Shown here one piece after another: positions 9,342-18,797 of a stretch of 64,000 nucleotides of DNA. Below the pieces are notes generated by a model, which saw only the letters and a list, made by a program, of their open reading frames with translations, ran no database searches and had not been told where the DNA came from. The position numbers and the translations under genes are program-made. Position 1 is the first letter of the stretch, and each line of letters begins with the position of its first letter. The DNA is from Pedobacter sp014947265 (GTDB lineage: Bacteria; Bacteroidota; Bacteroidia; Sphingobacteriales; Sphingobacteriaceae): contig NZ_JADCNK010000013.1 of NCBI RefSeq assembly GCF_014947265.1, forward strand, positions 62,001 to 126,000, written 5' to 3'.

Positions 9342-9863
9342 TTATTTACTCACCAGCATACTATTTTTAAAAACCTTGGCCCATTTTTCTACGAACAGCA
9401 CGCTCAGTGATGGTTGCTTCACAGCTACGAAATTGGAGTATAAAGCACTTTTACCCTGAATGATGTAATAGAGTTGCGACTCTGGGATGGCGCTATTGTT
9501 GAACTTTGGCGACTCGATGCGGAACAATATCCAGGGTGAACCCGATTTGGTTCCCTTTTCAATCATTTTGAGCTTTGCCTTAGGAGCGTTTTTTAGGGTT
9601 CGGTTATAGGTTGCGTTCATGGCCTGTTCTACCGAAACGGATGTAGACCCCATCAACGACAGCATGGTGCCGATGATGGTCCAGTTTTTAAAAGACTCAT
9701 TTCCAGCTAACAGTTCAACCATACGCGTATTTCCACTTTTTTGGTCAGAACCTATTTTCCATTTGTACTCACCCGGCCATGCTATTTGTAAGTTTTCCTG
9801 TGCCTGGGCAGTGTTAACTATACCAGTTAAAACTAAACAGACAATAATGAATTGCTTTCCCAT
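9342..9863 (-). CDS. Secreted protein of unknown function
   Basis: Start at 9863 gives MGKQFIIVCLVLTGIVNTA with signal-peptidase cleavage after AQA; upstream in-frame codons to 9902 would bury the signal. The mature protein of about 150 residues begins ENLQIAWPGEYKWKIGSDQ and contains a predicted helix near GTMLSLMGSTSV, then ends LFVEKWAKVFKNS. Nothing catalytic is visible, and I do not recognise the family. It is a single minus-strand gene converging on the lipoprotein gene at 8746. Confidence 0.65.
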   Translation of the reverse strand: MGKQFIIVCLVLTGIVNTAQAQENLQIAWPGEYKWKIGSDQKSGNTRMVELLAGNESFKNWTIIGTMLSLMGSTSVSVEQAMNATYNRTLKNAPKAKLKMIEKGTKSGSPWILFRIESPKFNNSAIPESQLYYIIQGKSALYSNFVAVKQPSLSVLFVEKWAKVFKNSMLVSK

Positions 9864-9902
9864 AATTACTTGTGTTTTATTGAATAACATTTTTATTATC
9901 AT

Positions 9903-10299
9903 TTAGTGTTAAATTATTCACACACATGATGCTACTTCGTCTTTTAAAATAATCAACGATGGAATGAAAAAACGAAATAGCCTGGCCGCTTTCAACTCCA
10001 TACCCGTTTTGCCTTAACACCGAATCACTCACCAATTTTTGTGAATTCGTGCGAATTTTGGTAATTCCCTAAAAGTATAAACCACTGCTAATCGTGCGAT
10101 TGCAGGGGTTTATACGTTTTGATAGTCTTTGTTGTAATCCCGCTGGGATAATATCTTAATATTCCAATCCTTAGCCAGCGCAAGTAGTTGTCATGCAAAC
10201 CGAGGCTAAAAAATTTTCAAGCCATTTAAAGTTCATTGCATTATTTAATATGGTTTTCCGAAAGCTTGAGGTGAAGTGTTACCACATTGGAGAATAATC
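9903..10299. other. Gene-free interval containing a terminator
   Basis: Nearly 400 bases between two minus-strand genes. It carries the terminator hairpin at 10075-10115 and a short hairpin ATCCC-GCT-GGGAT at 10137-10149. No coding frame of interest. Confidence 0.45.
10075..10115 (-). terminator. Terminator after the PepSY gene
   Basis: Long imperfect hairpin: GTATAAACC/GGTTTATAC, then CTGC/GCAG, then AATCG/CGATT, about 18 bp in total with single-base bulges. On the minus strand it is followed by CTTTTAG. It lies about 185 bases beyond the stop of the PepSY gene and likely ends that transcript. Confidence 0.6.
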
Positions 10300-11859
10300 T
10301 TAAAATTCAGTAATGCCACATTTATACAGAACAAAGAACAGCGATAAGCATACTACTGAAATTGAGAGCGACAATGCAAAGTACCTTACTGATCCAAATA
10401 TGTCAAGCCTGGAGCGAAACGACACTATTCCTTTCGCCGACAATACCAGTATCAACGTAATTAAAGCCACTGCAAAATTCAGCATTACAATGCTGGTTAC
10501 CAGGTAAAATGTTAATAAGGCAGGTTCGATAATCACTTTGGAGGGCAGGCCGTATATCGCTCCGGTAACCAGGCTGATTAGCGCAATCCATAAACCGTAC
10601 CCACCACCCTGTTTGCTTGCCTTAAACCATGTTTGTCTGTAGGATTTTATTGTAGGAACTTCTCTATGCACTGATTCCTTAAGCGGGCCGGTAGTTGTTC
10701 CTGAAAAATTCTTAGGCTTTTGTTTATTATACCTCGGCCACCAAATTATCAGGCCGGAGATCATTAAAAGTAACGGCGAGAGTCCACCCACAAAAGCGAA
10801 TATCTTGGTTGGCATACCACCGAAATTGCCATAATGAAGGGGTTGTACCCATCCCAGATAGGCTTTGCCTATTTGCTGGAAATCCTTTCGGCTATTGAAA
10901 AGTATTTTTCCCGAATACTGATCAATCAGTACGGCATCTCTTTTAGCCCATCCAATCTTACTTCTGGCATGCATCTGGAGGGCAAATGAACCTGCTGAGT
11001 CAGTGGGAAGAAATACTGAGATTACCCGTGCATCTGGCATTTCTTTAGTTGCACGATAAAGTATATCCTTAAGCGGCAACGGTGCGATTCCTTTGATGTA
11101 GTGAGATTTGGTTTGGATGAGCTTTTTTATAACGCCCAGGTCCTCGCCGCTCACTTTCATCAGTACGGGTGCCCCTAAAATACCCAGGTTCATGCAAAAC
11201 CCGGTCAAACACAGTACAATTACAAATGGTGCGGTATAAAATCCTATGGCATTGTGCCAGTCGTAATTTTGCCTTTTCCAACTGCTTTTAAAACTGACGG
11301 TTAGCACCGATTTAAGCTGTTTCCATTTTTGAGGAATCCAGAGCCGTAGACCTGAAATAGTCAGTATAAGCAGCACTAATGTAGAGAGTCCGACAATGAT
11401 TTTTCCAGGTAAGGAAAGCATCAGGTTCGCATGCAGCTCATTTAGTATCTTCACAAAGGAACTCCGATAAATTCTTTTACCGCATAGCTTCCCGTTATAT
11501 GGATCGATAAAAGCTTCAATCGCCTCACCGGGTTTCCCCTTAGCAGAAAGCATAACGATATAGGCATCACACAGGTCATCTTTTTCACTTAGACTGATAC
11601 TGGAAATTTGCCTCGCAGGGTAGCTACGTTTCATTATATCAAAAACCTCATGGAAAGCCAGCTTTGGCTTTCCTTCCAGAGTGCGGAAGAGGCCAGGATT
11701 TAAGGCACGGTCTATCTCATCCTGAAATACCAGTAAAGACCCGGTTGCAGCGATAAATGACACGACAATACCTGCGATAATCCCCAGGTAGGTATGCCAT
11801 TTACCAAACCACCTTTTTTGGTGTTTTGCCCACCGTATAGTATCTATCTTTTTTTTCAA
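10300..11859 (-). CDS. PepSY-TM protein, ferrisiderophore-reductase-like (XusC-type)
   Basis: Inner-membrane protein of 519 residues with the PepSY-associated TM architecture: TM1 near residues 20-45 (GKWHTYLGIIAGIVVSFIAA), PepSY domains in the periplasm, and further TM helices near 145-170, 200-225, 345-370 and 420-500. Conserved His residues typical of the family are visible in GKWHTYLG, LNELHANL, DWHNAIGFYT and QPLHYGNFG. Family members such as PiuB and FoxB bind haem and reduce ferric siderophores, and Bacteroides XusC belongs here. The gene follows a DUF4374 lipoprotein and a TonB receptor, which supports an iron-uptake role. A 460-base spacer separates it from the lipoprotein gene, more than expected for one operon. 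Confidence 0.85.
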   Translation of the reverse strand: MKKKIDTIRWAKHQKRWFGKWHTYLGIIAGIVVSFIAATGSLLVFQDEIDRALNPGLFRTLEGKPKLAFHEVFDIMKRSYPARQISSISLSEKDDLCDAYIVMLSAKGKPGEAIEAFIDPYNGKLCGKRIYRSSFVKILNELHANLMLSLPGKIIVGLSTLVLLILTISGLRLWIPQKWKQLKSVLTVSFKSSWKRQNYDWHNAIGFYTAPFVIVLCLTGFCMNLGILGAPVLMKVSGEDLGVIKKLIQTKSHYIKGIAPLPLKDILYRATKEMPDARVISVFLPTDSAGSFALQMHARSKIGWAKRDAVLIDQYSGKILFNSRKDFQQIGKAYLGWVQPLHYGNFGGMPTKIFAFVGGLSPLLLMISGLIIWWPRYNKQKPKNFSGTTTGPLKESVHREVPTIKSYRQTWFKASKQGGGYGLWIALISLVTGAIYGLPSKVIIEPALLTFYLVTSIVMLNFAVALITLILVLSAKGIVSFRSRLDIFGSVRYFALSLSISVVCLSLFFVLYKCGITEF

Positions 11860-12322
11860 TGTGATCTGTTTACTTCAATGAATAACTTTTAATAGCTTAT
11901 TTTAGAAATGGCGCTAAAAAGTGCGACACCTTTTATTTCCGCTTCTTTCTTTGCCGATATAGAAAACACCATACGCATGAATGGTATATACTAGTTCTAT
12001 TAAGCCGTTTTCGTTGCTGCCCATGCTAATTCCCCTTTTTGTAATAAAATAATTGCTCATTTTAGTTATCCATTCTTTATAGAAAATGAGAAAATCTCCT
12101 TGCCTGCATTTCCCTTTTATTTTTGACCGTTTCCAATGCACCAAAATCCGGTAACACGATGGGCTAGGCTTTATGGGACTTCCCCTGTAACTGCCGGGTG
12201 TGCAATTCTTTCTCCCCCGTTTTCGTTTTTGCAATGGAAAAAATACAACCCTAAAAAAAAGCTAACCAGGCCAAACTTACTGTCCTGGATACTTTTTTCA
12301 TCTGCTGCATATAATTTACACC
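11860..12322 (-). other. Spacer inside the siderophore locus
   Basis: About 460 bases between the DUF4374 gene and the PepSY gene on the same strand. A 106-codon minus frame exists (11914-12234), but its sequence is Lys/Arg/Gly-rich and matches nothing I know. It may be decayed coding sequence. No obvious hairpin splits the two genes. Confidence 0.35.
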
Positions 12323-13537
12323 CTAATAGGTAAGTTTATTAATGGCATAAATATCCGCTGCGCCATTTACCACAAGTCCTTTTGTTATTGTAGCGTTGGA
12401 ACCGTTAACCTGATAGATAGCGACCTGTCCGGTTGCGTCTTTTATCGGGATATTAACGGTATTCTTGTCACCTTCTACGTAAGTGGGTGTAGAGAAAAGG
12501 GATGGCGTATAAATTGGCGAATTGGCAACCCAGGTTACCGTTTTTGCGGCCACATCCAATATAGCGAGCTTTACCGTACCTGTTGATGCTCCTGCTTCAG
12601 CATACATTTCAGCAAGGAAACGAGTACCGCCTACGTAAGTACTCCTGGCGTATTTATGGCCACCAGAAGCTGTTTCTATATCGAAGAAATAACTCTGGTC
12701 AAACTCTTGCGAATTGGTATTTATTTTCAGTCCGGCTGAATGTTTGGTAGAACCTGTTACTGCGGTGGAAAAGGCATAGACCTCGCCATTGTCAATCTTG
12801 TTAAGCCCATTCTGTCCAGAGTAAGAACCAATGTAACTTGTGCGGTTATCCTTGAAGACCTTTTCAAGCACCATGGAAGGATAGCTGAACACGGCAACCC
12901 AGCTATTGTCAAGGTAATTGGAACCAAAAGTATTGTCGGTAGTTCCTTTAATGCTCATAAAAGGAGCATATATTTTATTGCCAATTTGTACTAAATGAGT
13001 AAAGTAAGCCAGTTCACCATTGTTTGCTACTGTTGTCAGGTTTACGCTGCCTGTACTTTTTATCTGGGGCTTTACTGCATTGACTACCGTAAAGGTAGCC
13101 GTTGGGCTGTTAATATCTCTGGGTATATTTGCAAACAATATATCGTCGTTATTAACAGTTGCCATGGCATGGGTTGTCATCATGTTGAGGGTGGTTCCCT
13201 GTACAATATGTCCCTGATTATTAAAATTAAAAGCTGTTAACGGCCCCTGATTGCTAAACCCGTAAACCTGGCCGAACAGCGTGTTGTTTTGGACAATATA
13301 ACCGTAGTCGTCTGTCTCTGTACCATTGCCGGTCGTTGAGGTGGTACCCTTTGAAAGATGATCAGCAGTGAGCAGATAAGTGGTGGCGCCTCCGGCAGTT
13401 GTTGTTACGGCGAGTACATATTTAGCATTGCCAACCGGTTCGGGACCTGGTGAAGTGTTGTCATCATTTTTACTGCACCCGGTCATAGCAAGGCCAAGGA
13501 ATAATCCTGCAAGCAGGAGAAAATTAAATCTATTCAT
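12323..13537 (-). CDS. DUF4374 surface lipoprotein, XusB-like siderophore binder
   Basis: A 404-residue lipoprotein: signal MNRFNFLLLAGLFLGLAMTG then Cys21, followed by SKNDDN, which resembles the Bacteroidota lipoprotein export signal (Lys then acidic residues) that sends lipoproteins to the cell surface. The mature part is a DUF4374 beta-propeller-like domain with repeated Gly/Asn/Thr-rich strands. In Bacteroides thetaiotaomicron the DUF4374 protein XusB binds ferric enterobactin-type siderophores and works with the TonB transporter XusA and the PepSY protein XusC. The same three protein types occur here in the same order on one strand, with the TonB receptor gene 45 bases upstream. Substrate cannot be deduced. 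Confidence 0.82.
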   Translation of the reverse strand: MNRFNFLLLAGLFLGLAMTGCSKNDDNTSPGPEPVGNAKYVLAVTTTAGGATTYLLTADHLSKGTTSTTGNGTETDDYGYIVQNNTLFGQVYGFSNQGPLTAFNFNNQGHIVQGTTLNMMTTHAMATVNNDDILFANIPRDINSPTATFTVVNAVKPQIKSTGSVNLTTVANNGELAYFTHLVQIGNKIYAPFMSIKGTTDNTFGSNYLDNSWVAVFSYPSMVLEKVFKDNRTSYIGSYSGQNGLNKIDNGEVYAFSTAVTGSTKHSAGLKINTNSQEFDQSYFFDIETASGGHKYARSTYVGGTRFLAEMYAEAGASTGTVKLAILDVAAKTVTWVANSPIYTPSLFSTPTYVEGDKNTVNIPIKDATGQVAIYQVNGSNATITKGLVVNGAADIYAINKLTY

Positions 13538-13582
13538 ATTATTTGATGTTTATGGATTAAAAAAATTAATAAAATGCTTTCG

Positions 13583-16096
13583 TTATTTTTGATTTCCGGC
13601 AATAAAATACCGCAACTTGATATTGAATGACCTGCCCGGTTTTTGCAGGCTAAAATTGTCGTAGATTTTTGCATCAAAGAGGTTTCTGCATTCCAGGCCA
13701 ATATTATACCGTCCGTCTTTTATGCTATATACAGCATTAACATCGTGCTGGAATTGTTCAGGAATATTCAGCTTGCTGCCGGTTGACCCCTGGCTGGGCC
13801 AGTTTAGGTAATACTCATGCACATACGTCAGGTTGTAACCAATATTCAGCACATTGGTGGCACTTCCCAGCCCTTTGATGGAATATTGCGCATTCGCATT
13901 TCCATAGAGATAGGGCATATTGGGTATCCTGTCCTTGTATATCTGGCTGACCTGTGTTTCATTGGCTTCATATTTTGTCTGGTTACGGATGTTCTGCCAG
14001 GTCATGTTCACCCCCACAACCAGGGCATCCTTAAACGTGTACCGGATTTCTCCATCAATTCCCGTTGTCCTTACATCCTGTTGGTTGAGCATCTGTATCA
14101 TGGCAACACCACCTACAGAGGTCAGGTTTGGCCGGATAAAATCCTTAGAGTTGCGATAAATGAAATTGGACTCTATATGGAGCTTATGCTCTTTAACAGG
14201 TATAAACTGATAGGCCAGCCCCAGGTTCGCATTTTCAGAACTTTCCGGGCGAAGTGAAAAGTTTTCAATCCGGTCTATGGTCGGATTACCGAATAGCTCA
14301 TCGTTTTCGGGCAAACGGTAAGTCTTTTCGTAAGAAGCTTTAGCCTGTAAGCCGGTATTCAAAAAATAGGAAGCCGCTGCGCCATAGCCGGTTTTATTTA
14401 CTGATTTTTGTTGTTCGGTGTAAGTGGGGAGCGTACCCCAGGGCGCATTAGGTGGTGTATAGCTTTGGAATGCGGTTGTGGATTGGTTGTAATTTTTCAG
14501 GAATACGGAAGCATTGAAGCGTTCATTCATGTCGTAACGGTAGCCCAGGCCAAAAATGTTTTTAAAGTTTTCTCTCGGCTGCATGTTCAGTTTATTGTCC
14601 GGGTCCAGCTCGTCCTTTCCTTTTCGGTTGAAGCCTAAAAAGGTGTTATTCAGTGCTAAGGAATGTTTATCTAAAAACTTATAGCCAAGGTTGGCGGTAA
14701 CATTGGCATTGTTATTTTTATACTTGTACAAAGTTCGTCTGAGTTCGCCTCCAACTGCATTGGGGTCTGTAGACTTATCTCTGGATTCCCCCAGCCAGTT
14801 ATATTGCTTAAAAACGGTATCCACCAATTGTTCATGGCCAAGATTGTAATTTGCGTTGAGGCTCAGGTTAAGGTCTTTTATGAAAAGGTTGTTTTTAAGG
14901 TATTTTAAGGAGGGCATGATGATATCGCCATTCCGTTTCCGCGCACCATACACGTCGAACATCCGGTTACCCGTCTGTATATCGGCTTTGTTTTGGCCAA
15001 GGGTAACCCCCAAAAGGAGCTTGTCGGCATATCGTTTTCCCACAACACCTATGTTGGCAATTACGGTCTCATTCCTGTAGGTATCGTGGAAGCGGCTTAC
15101 CCGCATGGGTGTGTAAACCCCGGTGGTCAGGTTGGCTACGTCCACATCCACCTTATAATTATTGTCTGAATAATTCTGAAAGGCACTCATCTGCGCGGTA
15201 AAGCCCGATTTGGCAGTATATCCCGCATTAATAGCAGACTTGTGCGTGTTAAACGAACCATAGGAATAGGATACATCGAGGTAATCCCTTTTGTTGGGGT
15301 TAGTTACAATGTTAATAGCGCCACCAAGTGCATCGGCACCCAGCCATACCGGAACGACCCCTTTATACACCTCTATCCGGTCTGCCATATTGATAGGGAT
15401 ATTGTTCATCTGGAGGGATGTTCCGAAGTTGTCCATAGGGATGCCGTCCAGAAAAAATTTGACCTGGTTTCCGGTAAAACCGTTCAGGGAGAAATTAAAA
15501 GCTGAGCCAAGCCCGCCGCTTTCCCTTATTCTTACGCCGGAAACTTTGTTCAGCGCCTGGTTCAAGTCATAAGTGGTATTATGGAGTTTGCGTGCATCAA
15601 TGGCGGCCACGTTATAGGCCTGTTGCCTCACTTCTGCAGCCTGCGTTATGCCGGTTACGGTTACCGATTCCAGAACAGTAGATATTTCGGCTAGTTTTAC
15701 CTCTACTTTTATGGATTGTCCGGCCGAAAGGCTTATTTTTTGACTATGTGGCTTATAACCCAATCCATTGAACAGGAATTCATAATTGCCGGGTTTCAGA
15801 TTGTTCAGCTCAAAAGTTCCATCTTCTTTCGACAGGGTTCTTACCTCATTGCCCTTAATCCTTATGTTGATACCAGAAACTGCTTCTCCCGAAATGCCGG
15901 TTATTTTTCCCGTAATGGAAGTTTTGTTTTGTGCCACAGCATATTTTGCTGTAAACAACATGAACAGCGTAAAGAACAGTATTATGCTGTTTATTTTCTT
16001 AGCGCAATTTTTCCCCCGGACAGTATGATAAAATACACTATTTTCTATTGTGCGTTCTATGATGATAATACGTTGCATTTTTTGTATATTCCACAT
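13583..16096 (-). CDS. TonB-dependent receptor, XusA-like ferrisiderophore transporter
   Basis: Outer-membrane receptor of up to 837 residues. A signal segment (INSIILFFTLFMLFTAKYAVA-Q) ends near residue 56; the 30 residues before it suggest that the true start is downstream of 16096. Then a carboxypeptidase-regulatory-like domain (about 60-145), a TonB-box-like SVTVTG, the plug (LNQALNKVSGVRIRESGG to GGAINIVTN, about 150-270) and a 22-strand type barrel ending in aromatic FNIKLRYFIAGNQ. It is followed by a DUF4374 lipoprotein and a PepSY protein and preceded by a Fur-family regulator, which together indicate ferric-siderophore uptake. The 250-base region upstream probably carries its promoter and a Fur site. 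Confidence 0.9.
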   Translation of the reverse strand: MWNIQKMQRIIIIERTIENSVFYHTVRGKNCAKKINSIILFFTLFMLFTAKYAVAQNKTSITGKITGISGEAVSGINIRIKGNEVRTLSKEDGTFELNNLKPGNYEFLFNGLGYKPHSQKISLSAGQSIKVEVKLAEISTVLESVTVTGITQAAEVRQQAYNVAAIDARKLHNTTYDLNQALNKVSGVRIRESGGLGSAFNFSLNGFTGNQVKFFLDGIPMDNFGTSLQMNNIPINMADRIEVYKGVVPVWLGADALGGAINIVTNPNKRDYLDVSYSYGSFNTHKSAINAGYTAKSGFTAQMSAFQNYSDNNYKVDVDVANLTTGVYTPMRVSRFHDTYRNETVIANIGVVGKRYADKLLLGVTLGQNKADIQTGNRMFDVYGARKRNGDIIMPSLKYLKNNLFIKDLNLSLNANYNLGHEQLVDTVFKQYNWLGESRDKSTDPNAVGGELRRTLYKYKNNNANVTANLGYKFLDKHSLALNNTFLGFNRKGKDELDPDNKLNMQPRENFKNIFGLGYRYDMNERFNASVFLKNYNQSTTAFQSYTPPNAPWGTLPTYTEQQKSVNKTGYGAAASYFLNTGLQAKASYEKTYRLPENDELFGNPTIDRIENFSLRPESSENANLGLAYQFIPVKEHKLHIESNFIYRNSKDFIRPNLTSVGGVAMIQMLNQQDVRTTGIDGEIRYTFKDALVVGVNMTWQNIRNQTKYEANETQVSQIYKDRIPNMPYLYGNANAQYSIKGLGSATNVLNIGYNLTYVHEYYLNWPSQGSTGSKLNIPEQFQHDVNAVYSIKDGRYNIGLECRNLFDAKIYDNFSLQKPGRSFNIKLRYFIAGNQK

Positions 16097-16346
16097 GATG
16101 ATTAGAAATGGTAAAGTTTTTACAACTGCTTTTGTGTTTATTTAGACTCAATATAAATACGGTGCAAATGTATGGCTCTACTTTTCTTTTTTAATCTCAC
16201 CAATCACGGGATAAGTAGGACAAATGGCAGTTGTTTCTTATAGAAAACAAAGCACGAGGAGGGATAGAACACCGTAAAGCGAACTAATACGAGCTTCTTA
16301 AAGCCCTGAAAGATGTGTAGTAAAGTTAAAAAATCGCAATTTCAGA

Positions 16347-16844
16347 CTACGTCAAAGGCATTTTCAGTTCTCTTCTTTTTTTATCGCAGAAGCCATTTGC
16401 ATGGTTCATACATTTACCAAAAATATTAAGAACCTGTTGTTGTATCTCAAACCCAAACCGGGGCACCTGTTTTTCTTCGGCACTTAAGCGGGGAAACTCC
16501 TCATTAATATCCACTACCTCATGGCAATCAAGACAAACAATGTGGCAATGCTCTCCTTTTTTTGTCGCATGTTCATATTCAGCCATATTTTTGTTGAAAT
16601 GCAACTCCACAATCAGGTTACAGGCAACCAGGATTTCGAGTGTATTGTATATGGTTGCCCTACTTACCCTGTATTTTTTGTTTATCATGTCGATGTAGAG
16701 TATTTCTGCATCAAAACGTTTGTTGAAATAATAGATCGCTTCCAGTATTGAAAAACGTTCGGGGGTTTTCCGATAGTTGTTCTTCATTAAATATGCCTCA
16801 AGGATTTCCCTCATTTCTGCCAATGTTTTTTCCCCTGTATTCAT
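16347..16844 (-). CDS. Fur-family metal-responsive regulator
   Basis: Transcription factor of 165 residues. An N-terminal winged helix (YRKTPERFSILEAIY ... YRVSRATIYNTLEIL, about residues 22-75) matches Fur/PerR. The metal-binding half has HCHIVCLDCHEVVDI and a C-terminal CMNHANGFC, i.e. the structural Cys pairs. The frame could start at 16877, but that overlaps the CDF gene; ATG at 16844 lies 11 bases past the CDF stop and gives a normal Fur N-terminus (MNTGEKTLAEM). Whether it senses iron or zinc cannot be told: the adjoining CDF exporter suggests divalent metal export, the downstream receptor suggests iron. Confidence 0.88.
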   Translation of the reverse strand: MNTGEKTLAEMREILEAYLMKNNYRKTPERFSILEAIYYFNKRFDAEILYIDMINKKYRVSRATIYNTLEILVACNLIVELHFNKNMAEYEHATKKGEHCHIVCLDCHEVVDINEEFPRLSAEEKQVPRFGFEIQQQVLNIFGKCMNHANGFCDKKRRELKMPLT

Positions 16845-16855
16845 GCGATATATTT

Positions 16856-17815
16856 TTAGCAGTGTATCAAGGCACACGATTCTCCTTCAAATTCAAATTG
16901 TAGGGTGGGATGATGTATCTCTAAATGGGAAAGTACATGATATGCCTCATTTCTTACCTTACGCAGGTCTTCCATATTCGCGTCGCTATTCAGTACCAAA
17001 TGAGTAGTCAGCACATTGTACTCGCCGTCCATTGTCCAGGCGTGCAGGTCATGTATATTGGTTATACCTGGTATTTTAAGCAATGCGGCCTTTATTTCCA
17101 TGTCGTTAAAATTGTCGGGTTTTACCTGCAACAGTATTTTTATTGTCTGCATGATGTTTCGTAGGGTATTGTAGAGGATAAAGACAGCCACGCCTACAGA
17201 CAGTAAAGGATCTATCCACATCCAGGAGGTAAAATACATGATAAACCCGCCGACCAGTACAACAATCCATCCCAGCGCATCTTCCATCAAATGCATCATT
17301 ACGGCTCTTTGGTTAACGGATTTGCTCTTGCCTTTGAACAGTCTGAAGAATGCCAGCCCGTTGAATATCACACCGATTACCGCCAGCCACAGTACGCCTC
17401 CCGTATTTACGCTTTCCGGATGGAAGAAACGGGGAATCGCCTGTGTGAGGATGACCACCGAACCGGCAATCAGTATGAGAGAGGTAAAAAATGCTGCCAA
17501 TACCGAAAGCCGTCTTTTTCCGTAGGTGAACAGTTGGGTTCTTCCACCTGTCGATTTCTTTTCCAGCACCAATGAGCATACGATGGCAATACTGTCGCCC
17601 AGGTCGTGGATAGCATCAGATAATATAGCCATCGAATTCGTCATTATTCCCCCGACAAACTCAATGATGGTAAATGATACATTGAGCAGTAAAGCAATGC
17701 GCATGTTCTTAACAATGGGGTGTACATGCATGCCTCCTGCGTGATGGTGATGGTCATCTTCGTGTCCATGTTCGTGACTGTGGCTATGCTCGTGGTTGTG
17801 TGCTGTTTCTTTCAT
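16856..17815 (-). CDS. Cation diffusion facilitator, Zn/Co/Cd exporter
   Basis: A 319-residue CDF-family exporter. The N-terminus is a His-rich metal-binding segment (HNHEHSHSHEHGHEDDHHHH). Six TM helices follow, with the transport site motifs SDAIHDLGDS (TM2) and LMEDALGW (TM5, the usual HxxxD pattern, here preceded by MMHLMEDA), then a cytoplasmic C-terminal domain from about residue 225 ending LQFEFEGESC. It exports zinc or related divalent metals in exchange for protons. It forms a two-gene unit with the Fur-family gene downstream and starts 15 bases after the AraC-family gene at 17830-18729, suggesting a longer transcript. Confidence 0.9.
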   Translation of the reverse strand: MKETAHNHEHSHSHEHGHEDDHHHHAGGMHVHPIVKNMRIALLLNVSFTIIEFVGGIMTNSMAILSDAIHDLGDSIAIVCSLVLEKKSTGGRTQLFTYGKRRLSVLAAFFTSLILIAGSVVILTQAIPRFFHPESVNTGGVLWLAVIGVIFNGLAFFRLFKGKSKSVNQRAVMMHLMEDALGWIVVLVGGFIMYFTSWMWIDPLLSVGVAVFILYNTLRNIMQTIKILLQVKPDNFNDMEIKAALLKIPGITNIHDLHAWTMDGEYNVLTTHLVLNSDANMEDLRKVRNEAYHVLSHLEIHHPTLQFEFEGESCALIHC

Positions 17816-17829
17816 GATTTTTATATTTA

Positions 17830-18729
17830 CTATTTTGCCCTATTTATTTCCTGTTTCCGAAAGGCTCCGGGCGAAATCCCGGCAACCTTGCTGAACAGGC
17901 GGTTGAAATACTTATAGTCCTCATATCCCAGTGAAACTGCGATTTCTTTCACGCTGAAATGGGAATGGTACAATAACCGTTGTGCCTCCCGTAGCACTTC
18001 CTGCTGTATAAGGTAGGTCAACGAAAAACCCGTCACAGCTTTTACCGTGTCATTCAGGTGGCTTACCGAAAGGTTCAAAATTTCGGCATAGTCGCCGGGA
18101 CGCTTTAATGCCTTGAATTGTTGTTTCAACACCTGTTTAAACTTTTTGGCAATATAGATGCTATTTGCGGAATGATGTAACGTAAAGCGCTGTTCCCTTC
18201 CCTGGTAAACGAAAGCCACCTGCTGTATAAAAGCAGTTGCCAGCGTGACCTGTGCCTGGGAATTAATGACCATACCCAGGTCTTTTGAAGCAGTACCTGC
18301 TATTAATTCCAGGATGTTTTTAAACCATCTCGATTCTCCGGGCCCTAGCTCCAGGTTGATGACTTCTGAAAGCGATTGTTGCAATATTGAACTTACGGTA
18401 TCATCCACGAGCTTGTTATCTATAGCAAGCACCCAGCCCGTAACACCCGTTGATTTTACCAACTGGTGTACCTGTCCGGGATAGGAAACAAAGAGCGAGT
18501 TTTTACGGATAATGGTTTTTCTGAAATCAACTGAGTTCTCTATATAACCCTTTTCTACCAGTATGCAAATGTAATGTTCATGCCGGTGCGGTTCATGAAA
18601 ATCTGAGGGCGTATTAATGATACCGTCGTCTATCGGCTCTGTTCGGATGCCACTGCCGTCATGGTCGTTTTTCGGTATAGTTGGTGAATTTTTCATCTTC
18701 AATTCCTTCGTTATCATCCTCACTGGCAT
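17830..18729 (-). CDS. AraC-family regulator (1 of 3)
   Basis: A transcription factor of 299 residues; an inner ATG at 18696 (MKNSPTIPKND) is an equally good start. The N-terminal half is a cupin-like sensor (PHRHEHYICILVEKGYIENSVDF) and the C-terminal 100 residues are the two helix-turn-helix AraC domain, with the closing signature SLGYEDYKYFNRLFSKVAGISPGAFRKQ. It resembles the regulators at 19352 and 20323, so the three are paralogues. It lies directly upstream of the CDF gene with a 15-base gap and may control the metal genes or itself. The ligand is unknown. Confidence 0.88.
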   Translation of the reverse strand: MPVRMITKELKMKNSPTIPKNDHDGSGIRTEPIDDGIINTPSDFHEPHRHEHYICILVEKGYIENSVDFRKTIIRKNSLFVSYPGQVHQLVKSTGVTGWVLAIDNKLVDDTVSSILQQSLSEVINLELGPGESRWFKNILELIAGTASKDLGMVINSQAQVTLATAFIQQVAFVYQGREQRFTLHHSANSIYIAKKFKQVLKQQFKALKRPGDYAEILNLSVSHLNDTVKAVTGFSLTYLIQQEVLREAQRLLYHSHFSVKEIAVSLGYEDYKYFNRLFSKVAGISPGAFRKQEINRAK

Positions 18730-18797
18730 TTAGGAAATCATAAAAGTCTTCATCGCATTGGGTGCCCATTTTGCTGCTCTTTCCATTTAAACAAAAG

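Noticed and set aside
10136..10149. Second copy of ATCCCGCTGGGAT, same core as the tRNA-end scar
   Set aside because: It lacks the adjoining terminator and is a simple self-complementary 13-mer, so chance is likely here.
13817..14257. Plus-strand 146-codon frame inside the TonB receptor gene
   Set aside because: Antisense shadow of the receptor; the receptor has a full domain structure.
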